Below, piece after piece: positions 34,399 through 43,140 of a DNA stretch of 64,000 nt (within the stretch, counting starts at the first letter, position 1; each line of letters starts with the position of its first letter). The stretch is from Gammaproteobacteria bacterium (GTDB lineage: Bacteria > Pseudomonadota > Gammaproteobacteria > Tenderiales > Tenderiaceae). A program made the translations under genes and the position numbers. A model generated the notes under the pieces. It had not been told where the DNA came from, ran no database searches, and saw only the letters and a list, made by a program, of their open reading frames with translations. The DNA lies in NCBI GenBank assembly GCA_021731365.1, contig JAKFXL010000025.1, positions 57,428 to 121,427 on the forward strand, given 5' to 3'.

Positions 34399-35238
34399 AT
34401 GAGTACAGCTCCCCAAGATGTTCCGGTTGCACTGCATCAGGCGTTAACCCGTCTGTTGCGGCCATTGGTTAAACTGTTGGTGCACTACCACATCTCTTAC
34501 CCCTATTTAATACAGTTGTTGAAATCCGTGTATGTGGAGGTGGCGGAGCATGATGTGCCACACCCCTCAAAAACAGTGACAGATAGTCGTATCACAATGT
34601 TGACGGGGGTACATCGTAAGGATGTGCGCCGTTTGCGTGATGCCCCGGAGGAGGTGTCTGACGTTGGCCGGCATATTGCCCTGGGTGCCCAGGTGGCCAG
34701 TGCCTGGCTGACAACCCCCGATTATGTAGATAGTGCCGGTGAACCACGGGCGCTGTTTCGGCTGGCGACGGAGGGGGAACCCAGTTTTGAGTCGCTGGTT
34801 GAGTCCGCCAGTAAACAGGATTTACGTGCCCGTTCGGTATTGGATGAGTGGTTGCGCCTGGGTGTGATTACGGTGGATGAGCATGACAAGGTACATCTGC
34901 GTGCTGAAGCGTTTATCCCCGCTGAAGGGTTTGATGAGAAGGCCTATATTTTTGGTATGACACAGCACGACCATCTGACGGCCGCAGTGCACAACCTGTT
35001 GGGTGAAGAGCCACCACGGCTGGATCGTTGTGTCTATTACAACCATCTGCACCCTGAATCGGTGGATAAATTAAATACCTTGATTCAAGGTGAGGCGATG
35101 ACACTGTTAAAGTCGGTAGATCGTAAGGCACGTGAGATGCAGCGCCGTGATAGTGGTAAACCGGCGGCGACAGAGCGTTTTACCCTGGGCATCTATTTTA
35201 ACCGTGAAGATGTAGCAGCAACGGATAAGGAGCGATAA
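34399..35238 (+). CDS. DUF6502 family protein, probable DNA-binding regulator
   Basis: A 279-residue protein of the DUF6502 family. The N-terminal helices (LTRLLRPLVKLLVHYHISYPYLIQLLK) are followed by a clear helix-turn-helix-like segment TDSRITMLTGVHRKDVRRLRD (residues ~54-74). A winged-helix-type middle part and a helical C-terminus ending KAREMQRRD complete it. The family has no proven function, but the segment suggests DNA binding, and the GGGA-N5-TCCC palindromes upstream of this gene and of the neighbouring 36 kb promoter make a local regulon plausible. It is followed by a small secreted-protein gene 2 bases away. Confidence 0.75.
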   Translation: MSTAPQDVPVALHQALTRLLRPLVKLLVHYHISYPYLIQLLKSVYVEVAEHDVPHPSKTVTDSRITMLTGVHRKDVRRLRDAPEEVSDVGRHIALGAQVASAWLTTPDYVDSAGEPRALFRLATEGEPSFESLVESASKQDLRARSVLDEWLRLGVITVDEHDKVHLRAEAFIPAEGFDEKAYIFGMTQHDHLTAAVHNLLGEEPPRLDRCVYYNHLHPESVDKLNTLIQGEAMTLLKSVDRKAREMQRRDSGKPAATERFTLGIYFNREDVAATDKER

Positions 35239-35240
35239 CA

Positions 35241-35522
35241 ATGGTACGACTGTTTGTAATCAGTGCCTGTGTAGTGATGACACTATTGCCTGCTTATGGC
35301 CATGCTGCGGATGAACATGATGAGGGGGGCATTGTGGGCACGGGCCGTACAGAGCGCCTGGATCGTCCTGAAATCATGCATCGTCCGGAAGTGCCAGAAC
35401 GTATTGAGCGTCCTGCTATTGAACGTTCTGGTGTTGATATTAATGAACGTCCGAGTGATGTGATTAATAATTTTAGTGGTGGGAACCCTCCTGCCGTGGA
35501 TAGTCAAAATACCAGTAATTAA
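35241..35522 (+). CDS. Small secreted Arg/Pro/Glu-repeat protein
   Basis: A 93-residue secreted protein: a signal peptide (MVRLFVISACVVMTLLPAYG, ending at HAAD) and a mature part of degenerate hexamer-like repeats (RPEI-H-RPEVPERIERPAIE), rich in Arg, Pro and Glu, probably extended or disordered. AAGGAGC lies 8 bases before the ATG, within the end of the DUF6502 gene, so both are co-transcribed. Family not recognised. Confidence 0.65.
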   Translation: MVRLFVISACVVMTLLPAYGHAADEHDEGGIVGTGRTERLDRPEIMHRPEVPERIERPAIERSGVDINERPSDVINNFSGGNPPAVDSQNTSN

Positions 35523-35528
35523 AATAGA

Positions 35529-36284
35529 TTAATTGATGGTAAATGCGCGGGATATAGTCACTCCCGCACCTATATCAGGTGTGCTGGTGGATGTGCCATG
35601 CAGTGCGTAGAGTGTCCAGCGGGTATTGGATGCACGCTTGATTGACCAGTAGATTAACCATTCACGCTGCCCACTGCTGGATGCCGTCGACGGCTCCCCG
35701 GCAGATAGCGTAACCCCTACGTTATTCCCCGGCGTCCAGCGCCAATCTGCACCTACAATGGCATTGGCCGAGTTTTTATAGGTGACATTGCCACTGCGCC
35801 AACGATAGCCAAAACCACTGCTGAGTGTGAGCGAGTCAAAACGTTTAAACCCATCCATGCGTAATTCAGTATCGGTTGTACCGCTGCTCAACGCTTTTGC
35901 ATCATTGCCAGAGGCCCATTTAAGCTTGCCGGTCAGGTCGATGAACAGGGAGTTGGTCTGTTGTGGTGGCAGATGATGGGTGGCGGATAACCAGGTATCG
36001 CCCATACCCGACTGGCGCTCTTTCTGTTCCTTGTTGTTGGCTTCTGTCCCAAGCTGTTCACTGGTTAAGAGTGTGGTGGCCAGGCGGGCACTCCATGTAT
36101 CTGCTTGTACACGGGCAGCGAGCGGGATGGCAGCCATCGAGCGGTTAATGCCTTCACGGTAGTCGCCTTGGCTCCAATAGACCCCAGTGGAAAGCTGTAA
36201 GCTTTTTACGGAATCCCCGCTGGCAGAGGCAGGCGTGGTACCGCAGATAGCGAGGGAGAAACAAACAGTGTGATACCGATTCAT
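35529..36284 (-). CDS. Outer membrane beta-barrel protein, uncharacterised
   Basis: A 251-residue predicted outer membrane protein. The ATG at 36284 opens a short signal peptide (MNRYHTVCFSLAICGTTPAS); a longer frame extends upstream through the operator region and is unlikely to be translated. The mature part alternates strands such as LFIDLTGKLKWASG, TLSSGFGYRWRSGNVTYKNS and GVTLSAGEPS, ending AGVTISRAFTIN. The pattern suits an 8- to 12-stranded barrel. It is convergent with the DUF6502 operon and divergent from the beta-propeller gene, and shares the latter's operator region. Function unknown. Confidence 0.65.
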   Translation of the reverse strand: MNRYHTVCFSLAICGTTPASASGDSVKSLQLSTGVYWSQGDYREGINRSMAAIPLAARVQADTWSARLATTLLTSEQLGTEANNKEQKERQSGMGDTWLSATHHLPPQQTNSLFIDLTGKLKWASGNDAKALSSGTTDTELRMDGFKRFDSLTLSSGFGYRWRSGNVTYKNSANAIVGADWRWTPGNNVGVTLSAGEPSTASSSGQREWLIYWSIKRASNTRWTLYALHGTSTSTPDIGAGVTISRAFTIN

Positions 36285-36313
36285 GGCTAGGGTAATTGTT
36301 TGAAAACGTATTC

Positions 36314-36386
36314 TCCCATGTTGGGATGATCCTTGACAAGGGAAAAAATCCCGCATAAAGTAATATTGTGAGAGGGAAAATATCCC
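36314..36386. promoter_or_regulatory. Divergent promoter with two GGGA-N5-TCCC operators
   Basis: A consensus -35 TTGACA (36333-36338) with a 17-base spacer and a -10 TAAAGT (36356-36361) faces the beta-propeller gene. One palindrome, GGGAAAAAATCCC (36340-36352), lies inside the spacer. A second, GGGAAAATATCCC (36374-36386), lies just past the expected start site. Centres are 34 bases apart, about three helical turns. Their layout would let one repressor block the promoter. The related but inverted TCCCATGTTGGGA (36314-36326) is nearby. Confidence 0.65.
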
Positions 36387-36462
36387 ACTTATACGGGGCG
36401 TGCCGGAGTACTGGTGAGTCCCTGATGGGGGCGAGCTATATAAGTATAGGGAGATAAACATA

Positions 36463-38295
36463 ATGAATCATTACATGAAATCAGTTTGGCTTTGGGTATC
36501 AGCGTTGGTTGTTATCGGTCTGTTAAGTGGCTGTAACGATAATAATGGGGTGAGCAGTACTTCTTTGTTAAAACCGTTTGGCTCAGAAGAGAGCTATGAC
36601 GAGTTTACTAAAAAACATGATTTTAATCGTAACTCCTACGGTAGTTTTATACTGAATGAAAATAGAACTTCTAATTTTTCAAGTGGGTCTGGTGGCGGGG
36701 ATTTTTCACGGACCAATCTTCAGGAAGAGGGGGTTGATGAGCCGGATGTGGTTAAAACCGATGGTGAGTTTTTATATGTAGTATCGAACAAAAGTGTTCA
36801 TATTGTTGACGCGGTTCCGGCGCTGGAGTCACATAAGATCGCTGAGATCACGGTGCCGGGCAGTGTTTCGAAAATATTCCTGCATGAAAAAAGGCTGGTC
36901 ATTATCTATACAAGATATGTAGACCAGTCAGCGGAGATATCAAATAACATCAACGCGGACAGGCTATCGATTGGCCCTATCTCGTTTCAGGGCACTGGGG
37001 TGTTGATTGCTGATGTCAGCAATCCTGAAGCCCCAGTGACACAGCGACATGAGATGTATGATGGCTGGTTGAATGCAGCACGTAGGGTAGATGGTACGCT
37101 GCACTTGGCATTGGAGTTTTCGCCTCCTGATATCTCTGCCGAGACCAAACCCGCAGCGCTATTGCCAAAACGTTACCGTGTGAATGGTAACGGAGTGACC
37201 ACCGATCTTGGTGCACTGGTTAATGCGGCCAATATTTTGCATCCTGATAATCCTGGTTGGTTAAATTTTGTGACGGTAGTGAGTCTGGATCTGGCACAAC
37301 CCAACCGTGAGCCTGGTGCGCTGTCTTATCTTGGAGACAGTTATACAATCTATACATCGCCGCAGGCGCTCTACATCGTTCAGCGTGACTATTCTGCTGT
37401 TTCCGGTGGGGATGATGTATCTATACAACCTGTGGCCACTTCAACACAGATTCACAAATTTACGTTATTGCCCGGGGCTGTTCAGGCAAGTGCAAGCGGT
37501 ATTGTGCCGGGCAGCATACTGAATCAATACTCTCTGGGTGAACATAACGGCTTTTTACGACTGGCAACCAATAGCTGGAATACCGATACGGCTGTTTATG
37601 TGTTGGAGCAGGTGGATGCAGCACTCGAGGTGGTGGGTAAAGTAGAAAACATTGCCCCCGGCGAACGGCTTTTTTCGGCACGGTTTTTAGGCGATCGTGG
37701 CTTTTTGGTCACTTTTTTACAAGTGGATCCACTGTTTACAGTGGATCTTTCCAACCCCAGGGCACCGGTGGTGGTAGGGGAGTTGAAGGTCCCCGGCTTC
37801 TCAAACTACCTGCATCCCATCAGTGATACACGTCTGTTATCTATAGGTTTGTCGCCGAATAATCCTCAAATCTCGTTGTTTGATATCAGCGATTTTTCCG
37901 AGCCACTATTGATGGATAAGGTGGAGTGGGCATCAGGTGAATGGAGTAATGCGGTATACGATCCACTGGCCTTTAACTATTGGGCTGAACATAGGTTGCT
38001 GGCGCTGCCGATGGACTCCTGGCGGACAGATGGTGTTTCATACTGGTATGAAAATGGTGCTCGTGTATATGAGGTGGATGCCACCCATGGTTTTATCAGT
38101 AAAGGCCAGCTGACCAGTCAACGCAAGGGTTATACCAATTCGGCGCGTGTAGTATTTATTGGCGACTACACATACTACGTTCGTCATGACCAAATAGAGG
38201 TTGCCGCGACGGCACTGCTGGAGCAGATGGTGGCATCGGTGGAGCTGATTTCCCCAGCCCAACGTAATGATGGTGACACTATCGTTAGCTATTAA
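36463..38295 (+). CDS. Lipoprotein with C-terminal beta-propeller domain
   Basis: A 610-residue predicted lipoprotein: signal with lipobox GLLSGCND (Cys near residue 24), a short Ser/Gly linker, and a Beta_propel domain (PF09826) opening with QEEGVDEPDVVKTDGEFLYVVS, the family's characteristic motif, followed by repeated propeller blades such as IAEITVPGSVSKIFLHEKRLVIIY and KFTLLPG. Such proteins are extracytoplasmic; their function is not known. The promoter carries two GGGA-N5-TCCC palindromes. A bidirectional terminator follows. The first 5 codons may be bypassed by an ATG at 36475, without changing the signal. Confidence 0.82.
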   Translation: MNHYMKSVWLWVSALVVIGLLSGCNDNNGVSSTSLLKPFGSEESYDEFTKKHDFNRNSYGSFILNENRTSNFSSGSGGGDFSRTNLQEEGVDEPDVVKTDGEFLYVVSNKSVHIVDAVPALESHKIAEITVPGSVSKIFLHEKRLVIIYTRYVDQSAEISNNINADRLSIGPISFQGTGVLIADVSNPEAPVTQRHEMYDGWLNAARRVDGTLHLALEFSPPDISAETKPAALLPKRYRVNGNGVTTDLGALVNAANILHPDNPGWLNFVTVVSLDLAQPNREPGALSYLGDSYTIYTSPQALYIVQRDYSAVSGGDDVSIQPVATSTQIHKFTLLPGAVQASASGIVPGSILNQYSLGEHNGFLRLATNSWNTDTAVYVLEQVDAALEVVGKVENIAPGERLFSARFLGDRGFLVTFLQVDPLFTVDLSNPRAPVVVGELKVPGFSNYLHPISDTRLLSIGLSPNNPQISLFDISDFSEPLLMDKVEWASGEWSNAVYDPLAFNYWAEHRLLALPMDSWRTDGVSYWYENGARVYEVDATHGFISKGQLTSQRKGYTNSARVVFIGDYTYYVRHDQIEVAATALLEQMVASVELISPAQRNDGDTIVSY

Positions 38296-38334
38296 CTCGA
38301 CTTAATCCGATAGAGAGTCGGCGCATTAAAAAAT

Positions 38335-38366
38335 GCCCGTCACTATAATGAGTGGCGGGCTTTTTT
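38335..38366. terminator. Bidirectional rho-independent terminator
   Basis: GCCCGTCACT / AGTGGCGGGC-type stem with a short loop, T6 on the right and A6 on the left. It serves both the beta-propeller gene and the convergent DAHP synthase gene. Confidence 0.88.
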
Positions 38367-38397
38367 ATTACGTTTAAAAATAAACAACAGGTAGAGA

Positions 38398-39516
38398 TCA
38401 GGCTGGCCGGATGCGTTGAATGGCCTGTTGACGTTTTTCATACGCCTCGCGGGCGATACGGCAATCCTCCAGGAAGTAGGGCAGCTCGCTCATCAACAGC
38501 GCCTGCGGGCCATCCACCAATGCTTTGCTGGGGTTGGGGTGAAAATCAACCAGCACCATATTGGCCCCGGCGATAATACCCTGGGCAGTGACGTGGAATA
38601 CATCCAGCAGGCCATCCGGTGCATAATCGCGGCTACCCACGGAGTGGGAAGGGTCAATACAGACCGGCATCCGGGTGAGTCGTTTTACCACTGGCACATG
38701 GGCAAAATCGACAAAATTCCGATGTGGATCCCCCATATTGGTCTTCATGCCACGCAGCCCAAACACTACCTTGCGATTCCCTTCGCTGGCCAGATACTCT
38801 GCCGCGTTGAGTGACTCTTCCAGCGTAATACCAAAACCACGCTTCAGCAGCACCGGCATCTCCTGCTGACGGCCCACGGCCTTAAGCAACTCAAAGTTCT
38901 GGGTATTACGCGTGCCAATCTGCAACATCACGCCTGTCGGGTTGCCCGTCAACTCCAGTGCCTGTTTAATCTCGGCCACATGCTGTTCACAGGTGACCTC
39001 CATGGCAATCACCTTAATTCCATACTTGCCCGCCAGCTCAAACACATAAGGCAGGCAGTTTTTACCGTGTCCCTGAAAGGCGTACGGGCTGGTGCGTGGT
39101 TTGTACGCCCCCATCCGTGTAGTCTCCAGACCATGCTCTTGCAGAACCTTCATCATCTGCTCAACATGGGTTGGGCTATCCACGGCACACAGGCCGGCAA
39201 AGATGTGCAGATTATCCTGACTGAACGTTACCCCGTTATATTCAAACTCTGTGGAGCGGTTGGCATCCTTGTGGCGGCCCAATACACGGTACTCCTGAGA
39301 GATCCGGACGACACGCTCAACCCCTGGCAGGCACTTGATATCATCCTGGTCCAGACTTTTGGTATCTCCCACCAGATAGAGCTCTGTTAGTATCTGCTGC
39401 GACCCCTTCTCCTCATGAACACGCACCTGAATGCCAGGTTGATTGCTGAGATAATCCATCAGGGTTGTATACTCAGGCCCCGTTTTATCGATGCTGGGTT
39501 TAAGAATAACGATCAT
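38398..39516 (-). CDS. aroF: 3-deoxy-7-phosphoheptulonate (DAHP) synthase, type I beta
   Basis: A 372-residue DAHP synthase with an N-terminal ferredoxin-like regulatory domain (about residues 1-80) and a TIM-barrel DAHP_synth_1 domain. It condenses phosphoenolpyruvate and erythrose 4-phosphate at the entry to aromatic biosynthesis. Core motifs include GAYKPRTSPYAFQGHG, EVTCEQHV, LQIGTRNTQNFELLK, VLLKRGFGITLEESL, and CIDPSHSVGSRDY. The FL domain is the site of tyrosine or other feedback binding in this class. It stands alone and shares a terminator with the gene at 36463. The symbol follows usual annotation practice for this type. Confidence 0.9.
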   Translation of the reverse strand: MIVILKPSIDKTGPEYTTLMDYLSNQPGIQVRVHEEKGSQQILTELYLVGDTKSLDQDDIKCLPGVERVVRISQEYRVLGRHKDANRSTEFEYNGVTFSQDNLHIFAGLCAVDSPTHVEQMMKVLQEHGLETTRMGAYKPRTSPYAFQGHGKNCLPYVFELAGKYGIKVIAMEVTCEQHVAEIKQALELTGNPTGVMLQIGTRNTQNFELLKAVGRQQEMPVLLKRGFGITLEESLNAAEYLASEGNRKVVFGLRGMKTNMGDPHRNFVDFAHVPVVKRLTRMPVCIDPSHSVGSRDYAPDGLLDVFHVTAQGIIAGANMVLVDFHPNPSKALVDGPQALLMSELPYFLEDCRIAREAYEKRQQAIQRIRPA

Positions 39517-39619
39517 AGCGTCCTACCTGTTGATAAAGATGTGGATGAGAGGCATTATTTCACAAGGGGCGGGGGGATAATAGCCAGATAATCGATACAA
39601 GCACCACAAGCCATCAGAC

Positions 39620-39646
39620 ATTGCCATTGCCATTGCCATTGCCATT
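39620..39646. repeat. Hexanucleotide tandem repeat (ATTGCC)4.5
   Basis: Four and a half perfect copies of ATTGCC in the leader of the DAHP synthase gene, on its upstream side. It might vary in length by slippage, but there is no sign that it affects a reading frame. Confidence 0.8.
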
Positions 39647-39959
39647 AGCAGTGTAACCGGAATAGTCCCCTTTGCTTTAAAAAGCCCTATATTGGCCTCT
39701 AAAAACATCAGATGGCCTGACGTCTGCTCCTGTATCTATTTTAAAAACCAGAGTTACTGCGTTGGATAACTTCCACAACGGGAGTCTATCTGCGTTCGAC
39801 ATACTCATCACTGCTATTTAATTGGGATATGTCGATGCCACATACCCGCTGATTAACGATCAGTCGAAGAGCTAACCGCATAAACTATATGGGCTTTGGC
39901 AGTCATTGACGAGGAGCAGTGTATAAAACAAGGGGCTTAAACGGCTGCAGCAATGAAGT

Positions 39960-40330
39960 GCGTCACTATACCTGCTCGTGCAGGATTGAGTTAGATATAG
40001 CGCATCAAAGTCAGCAGATATTGCTCGTTGCACACCACCGTTGCCCGGCAGCGCTTATCTTGTAAGGTCCACTGCGTTTGTAGATGTTGCTCTTGAGTAT
40101 TGCACATATTTTCTTTCAGCAGACTGGAAGAGCTTACTGATGCAACAGATGAATGTGGTTGGTTATCCAGCGTAGGTACGAATGATCAGTTCATGCTTCT
40201 TAGCGGCCTCGACTAAGGCCTCGCGGAGAAATTGATAATCTGCCACGGCAGCAGATGATTTACCGGTTGCGGTCCCGTTGGATGGTGTGCTGCAGCTGAC
40301 TGAGGATAATGTGGCGGGAAGATGGACCAT
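39960..40330 (-). pseudogene. Decayed REP-associated tyrosine (Y1_Tnp, IS200-like) transposase
   Basis: Reading the minus strand, fragments of a Y1 transposase occur in order but in different frames: LPRHYPQ-like N-terminus, then DYQFLREALVEAAKKHELII, then SKLFQSAERKYVQY, YKRSG, and finally CNEQYLLTLMRYI followed by a stop where Glu is expected, then LNPARAGIVTH. The last block is the near-invariant YLL--MRYIELNPVRAGMV of REP-associated transposases. At least two frameshifts and two stops are present. The enzyme's normal His-Hydrophobic-His block is lost or shifted. It is unlinked to an IS end. Confidence 0.75.
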
Positions 40331-40403
40331 GAACGTTCATAGAAATTGATATTCAGGTCTGTAGGGGACATTAAATAACCGTATCTAATCTCATTTTTAT
40401 TAT

Positions 40404-40447
40404 TAATTTATTATTGTTTTATTATTGTTTTATTATTGTTTTGTTAT
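40404..40447. repeat. AT-rich 11-base tandem repeat
   Basis: About three copies of TTTTATTATTG within a TTATT-rich tract between the transposase relic and the next gene. Probably a slippage product; no functional claim. Confidence 0.65.
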
Positions 40448-40766
40448 GGGTCAATGTTTGACCTTCCCAATATTACTCTTAAACGGTTAACTCGATAACC
40501 ATATTCACTAGTATAAGAGCTAATTTTTTTCATGAATTAAATATTTTTATATATCACTGTTAACCTCGTTAACATCTTGTTGTGATAGATCTGTCTTATT
40601 TGATTTTTTATATTCAATGCATTTACGTCCATACCTTGACACCTCCTCACAATAGTCTAGGTTTGTAAGGCAAATGTTTAACTCTAGGTAATTATTCCTG
40701 CGGGTATAGAGTATAAACTTTGCTGCATAACCCGTGAAAATTATCAACAACAATGGAGAGGGGATT

Positions 40767-41183
40767 ATGAAAAATCTATCAAAAGTGTTTTGTATTGGTG
40801 TTTTAGGTGCCTCCGCTTTTGCAAGTGAAATCGCGTTGGCAAATACTGTTACACAAGATTACAGCTATATTCTTACGACGGCCACTAGCAATCTGGGGTC
40901 GGGGTCTTCGTGCAGTGCATCAGCTTCAGCGGAAGCGGTACCAGGAACCATATTTCTCGATCCACACCGGTTTAAGGTCTATGGGTGGACGAAGTACAAT
41001 GGAAGTCTCGTATATAATACTGTGTCTAGTGGATGGGTGAACGGCAAGGCACAAATCACATTTCCTAGTTATTCTGCTTCAACTCCATCGTTATACAAGT
41101 TAGAAGTGTACGGCTGCAAGAGAAACCAAACCACGTGGGTAGTGAATTGTGGTCCAAAACTTATTGCAACGTGCTCTTATTAG
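40767..41183 (+). CDS. Hypothetical secreted protein
   Basis: A 138-residue secreted protein. The ATG at 40767, preceded by GAGAGGGGA, opens a signal peptide (MKNLSKVFCIGVLGASAFAS, cleavage after IALA). The mature part is Ser/Gly/Thr-rich with four Cys (CSAS, CKRN, CGPK, CSY), and has a beta-sandwich-like strand pattern (FKVYGWTKYNGSLVYNT, KAQITFPSYS, YKLEVYGCK). No family recognised. It stands alone, with 120 bases to the next gene. Confidence 0.55.
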   Translation: MKNLSKVFCIGVLGASAFASEIALANTVTQDYSYILTTATSNLGSGSSCSASASAEAVPGTIFLDPHRFKVYGWTKYNGSLVYNTVSSGWVNGKAQITFPSYSASTPSLYKLEVYGCKRNQTTWVVNCGPKLIATCSY

Positions 41184-41307
41184 TCGTGCGTTGTCTACAA
41201 TGTAATTGTATTCCTGATTATGTTTGATAAGTTTCGACAAATAACGGAACCGTAGTTAGATTCATCGTTAGTAATTGGCACAGCGGCTCTAGGATGGGGG
41301 AAAGAAA

Positions 41308-42024
41308 GTGCGATATTGGTGTAATAAAACGCTCAGTCTTTTTGTAAAAACGATGTCTGTTTTGTTGGCATCAACATGGATATCCGCGTTCGTGTGGGCC
41401 GGCGGCGCGGATGTCATTTCTATCGATTCTCATCGAATGGCTGAATTGATGAAAGGTGAAAGTGTAGAGGAAATAGCACAGATTCGGAGAGAGGTACATA
41501 GTGATGCTGATCGATTGAAGAAGATAGGGTACCTCGATTTGTCTATGGAGGCGGCAACACAATTTTCGATAAACGCGTTATCTGCTCGATTTTATCTGCA
41601 GGAGGATATAAAAGATCGCCTATCGTTTCCATATGCAGATTTTAATTTGCATATTGATGGCTTAGAAAAGCGTGGAATTCTTGCGGCACATGTGGATGAG
41701 TTTGATGTCATTGCCCCTGATGTTTTTAACGACATTGCTGTTGTTTACTTTAATGCATCAAGGGATATTTTAGTTGCTGTGCAACAGGTCGACGAATCGA
41801 TGACATCGTCGAAGACGGTGTTATATGCGGAATTTGCAAATGTTACACTGGGTGATTATCCTGGATCGCTAGTTACTCGAAAGGCAAGAGATGGAAAAGT
41901 TGTATCGACGTTAATGTGGTTCACTGATCGGTTCCGTTTTGAAGTATCAGCCGGTGGGTATGAGAAAATCGATGAACTTGAGCGTTTGGCAATTGAAGTA
42001 GGGGAATCGATTGCAATGAAATAA
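41308..42024 (+). CDS. Hypothetical exported protein
   Basis: A 238-residue protein with a GTG start 6 bases after GGGGGAAAG; an ATG at 41353 would still leave a signal peptide (MSVLLASTWISAFVWAG). The mature part is mixed alpha/beta and acidic. It has an opening helix (MAELMKGESVEEIAQIRREV), a middle domain with strands VIAPDVFNDIAVVYFNASRD and a C-terminal helix. No family recognised. A terminator follows. Confidence 0.55.
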   Translation: MRYWCNKTLSLFVKTMSVLLASTWISAFVWAGGADVISIDSHRMAELMKGESVEEIAQIRREVHSDADRLKKIGYLDLSMEAATQFSINALSARFYLQEDIKDRLSFPYADFNLHIDGLEKRGILAAHVDEFDVIAPDVFNDIAVVYFNASRDILVAVQQVDESMTSSKTVLYAEFANVTLGDYPGSLVTRKARDGKVVSTLMWFTDRFRFEVSAGGYEKIDELERLAIEVGESIAMK

Positions 42025-42034
42025 TGGTGTGTTG

Positions 42035-42058
42035 AAAATACTCGAAATAGTATTTTTT
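42035..42058 (+). terminator. Rho-independent terminator
   Basis: AAATACT / AGTATTT stem around a short loop, ending in a run of T, 11 bases after the stop of the exported protein gene. The stem is AT-rich and hence weak. Confidence 0.6.
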
Positions 42059-42270
42059 AATGGAGGTTTGTTTTTCGATGTCTAACGATTTTTATAATCA
42101 ATCGCGATGCTCTCATCGTGTGGTGTGGATGTTCAGTGAGTTCTGGAATTTTGGTACGAAACATCGAGATATTCTGAATATCTCCCTGAATACGCGCCAA
42201 CACTAATTTTAAGCACATCAAGATTGTTCGACCTCTGCAACAAAAAATTAAAGATTAGGAGTGTAATAGT

Positions 42271-43140
42271 ATGACTGCCAAAACCAAATCCGTTGCGCCT
42301 CTATTGATGGGGGTTCGAAGTACGCAGTTGTTTTGGTGTGTGGCCATCGGGCTTGTTGGTGTCTATGGGGGGTACGTTTTGGGTAGTGCGGAGAGCGCCA
42401 GAGAAGTACAACGGATTGTGGCGGCAGATAACGATCGGCGGGATGTGACACTTGTGGCACCAAGCGAAACTCGGGTTGGGAGCGAAGTGGTCAGCCAGGA
42501 AAATAAATCGTCTAACCAGGAAGGTGTGGTTATGGTTACGGAAACTAGCGTAGTTGACGATAGTGCCTCACTCGATGCGTTTCTTGACGACGGCGATCAG
42601 CTCGAGCCACCGAGTATGAGGTCTGGTTATCGTGGTTCATTGGCGGAAGCGACCCTGGTTGAACGGCAATTAGACCAAGCCGTTATTGATGATTTGGTTT
42701 CTCGGCTTGACAAGATAGACAAAAAACGTCAACAGCTTGTCGAGTTTTCTGTAGCGCAAGGGCTGTCCCCTCAAGAACGTGCCCAAGCCTTAACCGCTGT
42801 TGATGATCAGGTGCGCGCGATTCGTCAGGAGTTAGGTGATGACAACTATGACCGATATCTGGGTGGTGCCGACCTGCCCAATAGGTTGGTGGTTGGATCA
42901 TCAGTAGTGAGCGAAGCACTCGAAACAGCCGGCATAATGCCAGGCGACGTTTTTGTCTCCTATGATGGGGAAAAGGTTTTTGCGATGACAGATTTGCGTA
43001 CAAAGCCAGCCACAAAGGACTGGGTTCCAGTCGTCATGAGTCGCGCAGGAAAAACTTTTGAGTCGCTCGTTCGGGCCGGTCCACTTGGAGTCGAATTTTC
43101 TACCGAGTCAGCAAATCCAGACGCCATTCTTGGTCGGTGA
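42271..43140 (+). CDS. Membrane-anchored protein with C-terminal PDZ-like domain
   Basis: A 289-residue protein with one N-terminal membrane segment (about residues 18-38, LFWCVAIGLVGVYGGYVLG), a low-complexity periplasmic linker, a helical middle region (LVSRLDKIDKKRQQLVEFSV, ERAQALTAVDDQVRAIRQEL), and a C-terminal PDZ-like domain (SSVVSEALETAGIMPGDVFVSYDGEKVF). The topology recalls GspC-like or regulatory-protease adaptors without a protease domain. Its partner is not encoded in the window. A GGAG ribosome-binding site precedes the ATG. Confidence 0.6.
   Translation: MTAKTKSVAPLLMGVRSTQLFWCVAIGLVGVYGGYVLGSAESAREVQRIVAADNDRRDVTLVAPSETRVGSEVVSQENKSSNQEGVVMVTETSVVDDSASLDAFLDDGDQLEPPSMRSGYRGSLAEATLVERQLDQAVIDDLVSRLDKIDKKRQQLVEFSVAQGLSPQERAQALTAVDDQVRAIRQELGDDNYDRYLGGADLPNRLVVGSSVVSEALETAGIMPGDVFVSYDGEKVFAMTDLRTKPATKDWVPVVMSRAGKTFESLVRAGPLGVEFSTESANPDAILGR

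Larger units (their letters stand above)
39517..40766. other. Non-coding region with transposase relic and simple repeats
   Basis: A 1.25-kb stretch with no intact gene. It contains a 6-base tandem repeat (39620-39646), the remains of a Y1-type transposase on the minus strand (39960-40330), an AT-rich 11-base tandem repeat (40404-40447), and an AT-rich leader of the secreted-protein gene at 40767. Two small open frames (39523-39708 and 40547-40753, minus) lack family resemblance and ribosome-binding sites. Confidence 0.6.

Noticed and set aside
36314..36326. TCCCATGTTGGGA near the GGGA-N5-TCCC operators
   Set aside because: It is an inverted version of the motif and not the same consensus, so it was not counted as a fourth operator.
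39523..39708. A 61-codon open frame on the minus strand containing a repeated Met-Ala stretch
   Set aside because: The Met-Ala run is only the translation of the ATTGCC tandem repeat. No ribosome-binding site or family resemblance.
40404..40447. Possible CRISPR-like or iteron array of TTTTATTATTG
   Set aside because: The units are contiguous with no spacers and occur in a low-complexity tract, so it is a simple tandem repeat.
40547..40753. A 68-codon minus-strand frame in an AT-rich region
   Set aside because: Composition explains it, and it overlaps the leader of the next gene on the other strand.
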